Assembly: GCA_934546725.1 (NCBI GenBank)
Contig: CAKTED010000094.1
Coordinates: 1-6,341 of the forward strand
From: an uncultured Oscillospiraceae bacterium
GTDB lineage: Bacteria; Bacillota; Clostridia; Oscillospirales; Oscillospiraceae
Length of the DNA: 6,341 nt
Direction: 5' to 3'
Shown here: positions 6,256 to 6,341 of the stretch, piece after piece
Numbering within the stretch: position 1 is the first letter of the stretch
Layout of the letters: each line of letters begins with the position of its first letter
The notes under the pieces: generated by a model
Database searches by the model: none
The model's input: only the letters and a program-made list of their open reading frames with translations
What the model was told of the DNA's origin: nothing
Program-made: the position numbers and the translations under genes

Positions 6256-6341
6256 CAATATTTGCGGTATTTTAGTATATTTATCGCTTTTCTTAGCGTT
6301 TTCTTTGCAAATGGTTCGTTTTTGGCTTATTTTTCTTCTCT

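Noticed and set aside
6171..6298. ANTAR-type two-hairpin antiterminator RNA ahead of amt, as known for some clostridial nitrogen genes
   Set aside because: The second hairpin lacks a six-base loop with A at position 1 and G at position 4. The only upstream candidate (CGCT/AGCG with loop AAGAAA on the minus strand, 6298-6285) has a four-base stem, has G at position 3, and lies upstream of the promoter.

Overview
The window looks like a stretch of chromosome from a Gram-positive, probably clostridial (Bacillota) anaerobe. The signs are moderately GC-rich genes with AT-rich intergenic gaps, strong Shine-Dalgarno sequences (AGGAGG, AAGGAG, GGGAGG), a sigma-70/sigma-A type promoter and core metabolic/transport genes without mobile DNA. 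The phylum call is inference; no rRNA or other marker gene is present.

Layout. Bases 1-1457 (+) hold the 3' four fifths of a half-size ABC exporter; its first two membrane helices lie off the left edge. It overlaps by 14 bases a second, complete half-size ABC exporter (1444-3084, +). The two nucleotide-binding domains carry complementary defects, which is the pattern of a heterodimeric exporter with one degenerate and one catalytic ATP site. A 176-base AT-rich gap with a likely extended -10 promoter leads to a stand-alone gene for a two-domain cupin protein (3261-4346, +) of unknown function, with metal-ligand sets in both cupins and a four-cysteine cluster in the linker. A perfect 18-bp hairpin (4364-4406) sits between this gene and the convergent gene on the minus strand.

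The minus-strand gene (4443-6152) encodes an Amt-family ammonium channel fused at its cytoplasmic C terminus to a complete PII (GlnB/GlnK) sensor domain, so channel and regulator are one polypeptide. Its control region (6153-6255) is striking: an exact consensus promoter (TTGACA, 17-base spacer, TATAAT) followed, within a few bases of the predicted start point, by a terminator-like hairpin with a six-U tract just ahead of the ribosome binding site.

The three transcription units share no obvious pathway. The exporter pair is a self-contained system of unknown substrate, the bicupin is an orphan, and the amt-PII gene is a self-contained ammonium uptake module. The points most worth following up are the Amt-PII fusion with its altered T-loop and leader hairpin, and the cysteine-bearing bicupin.
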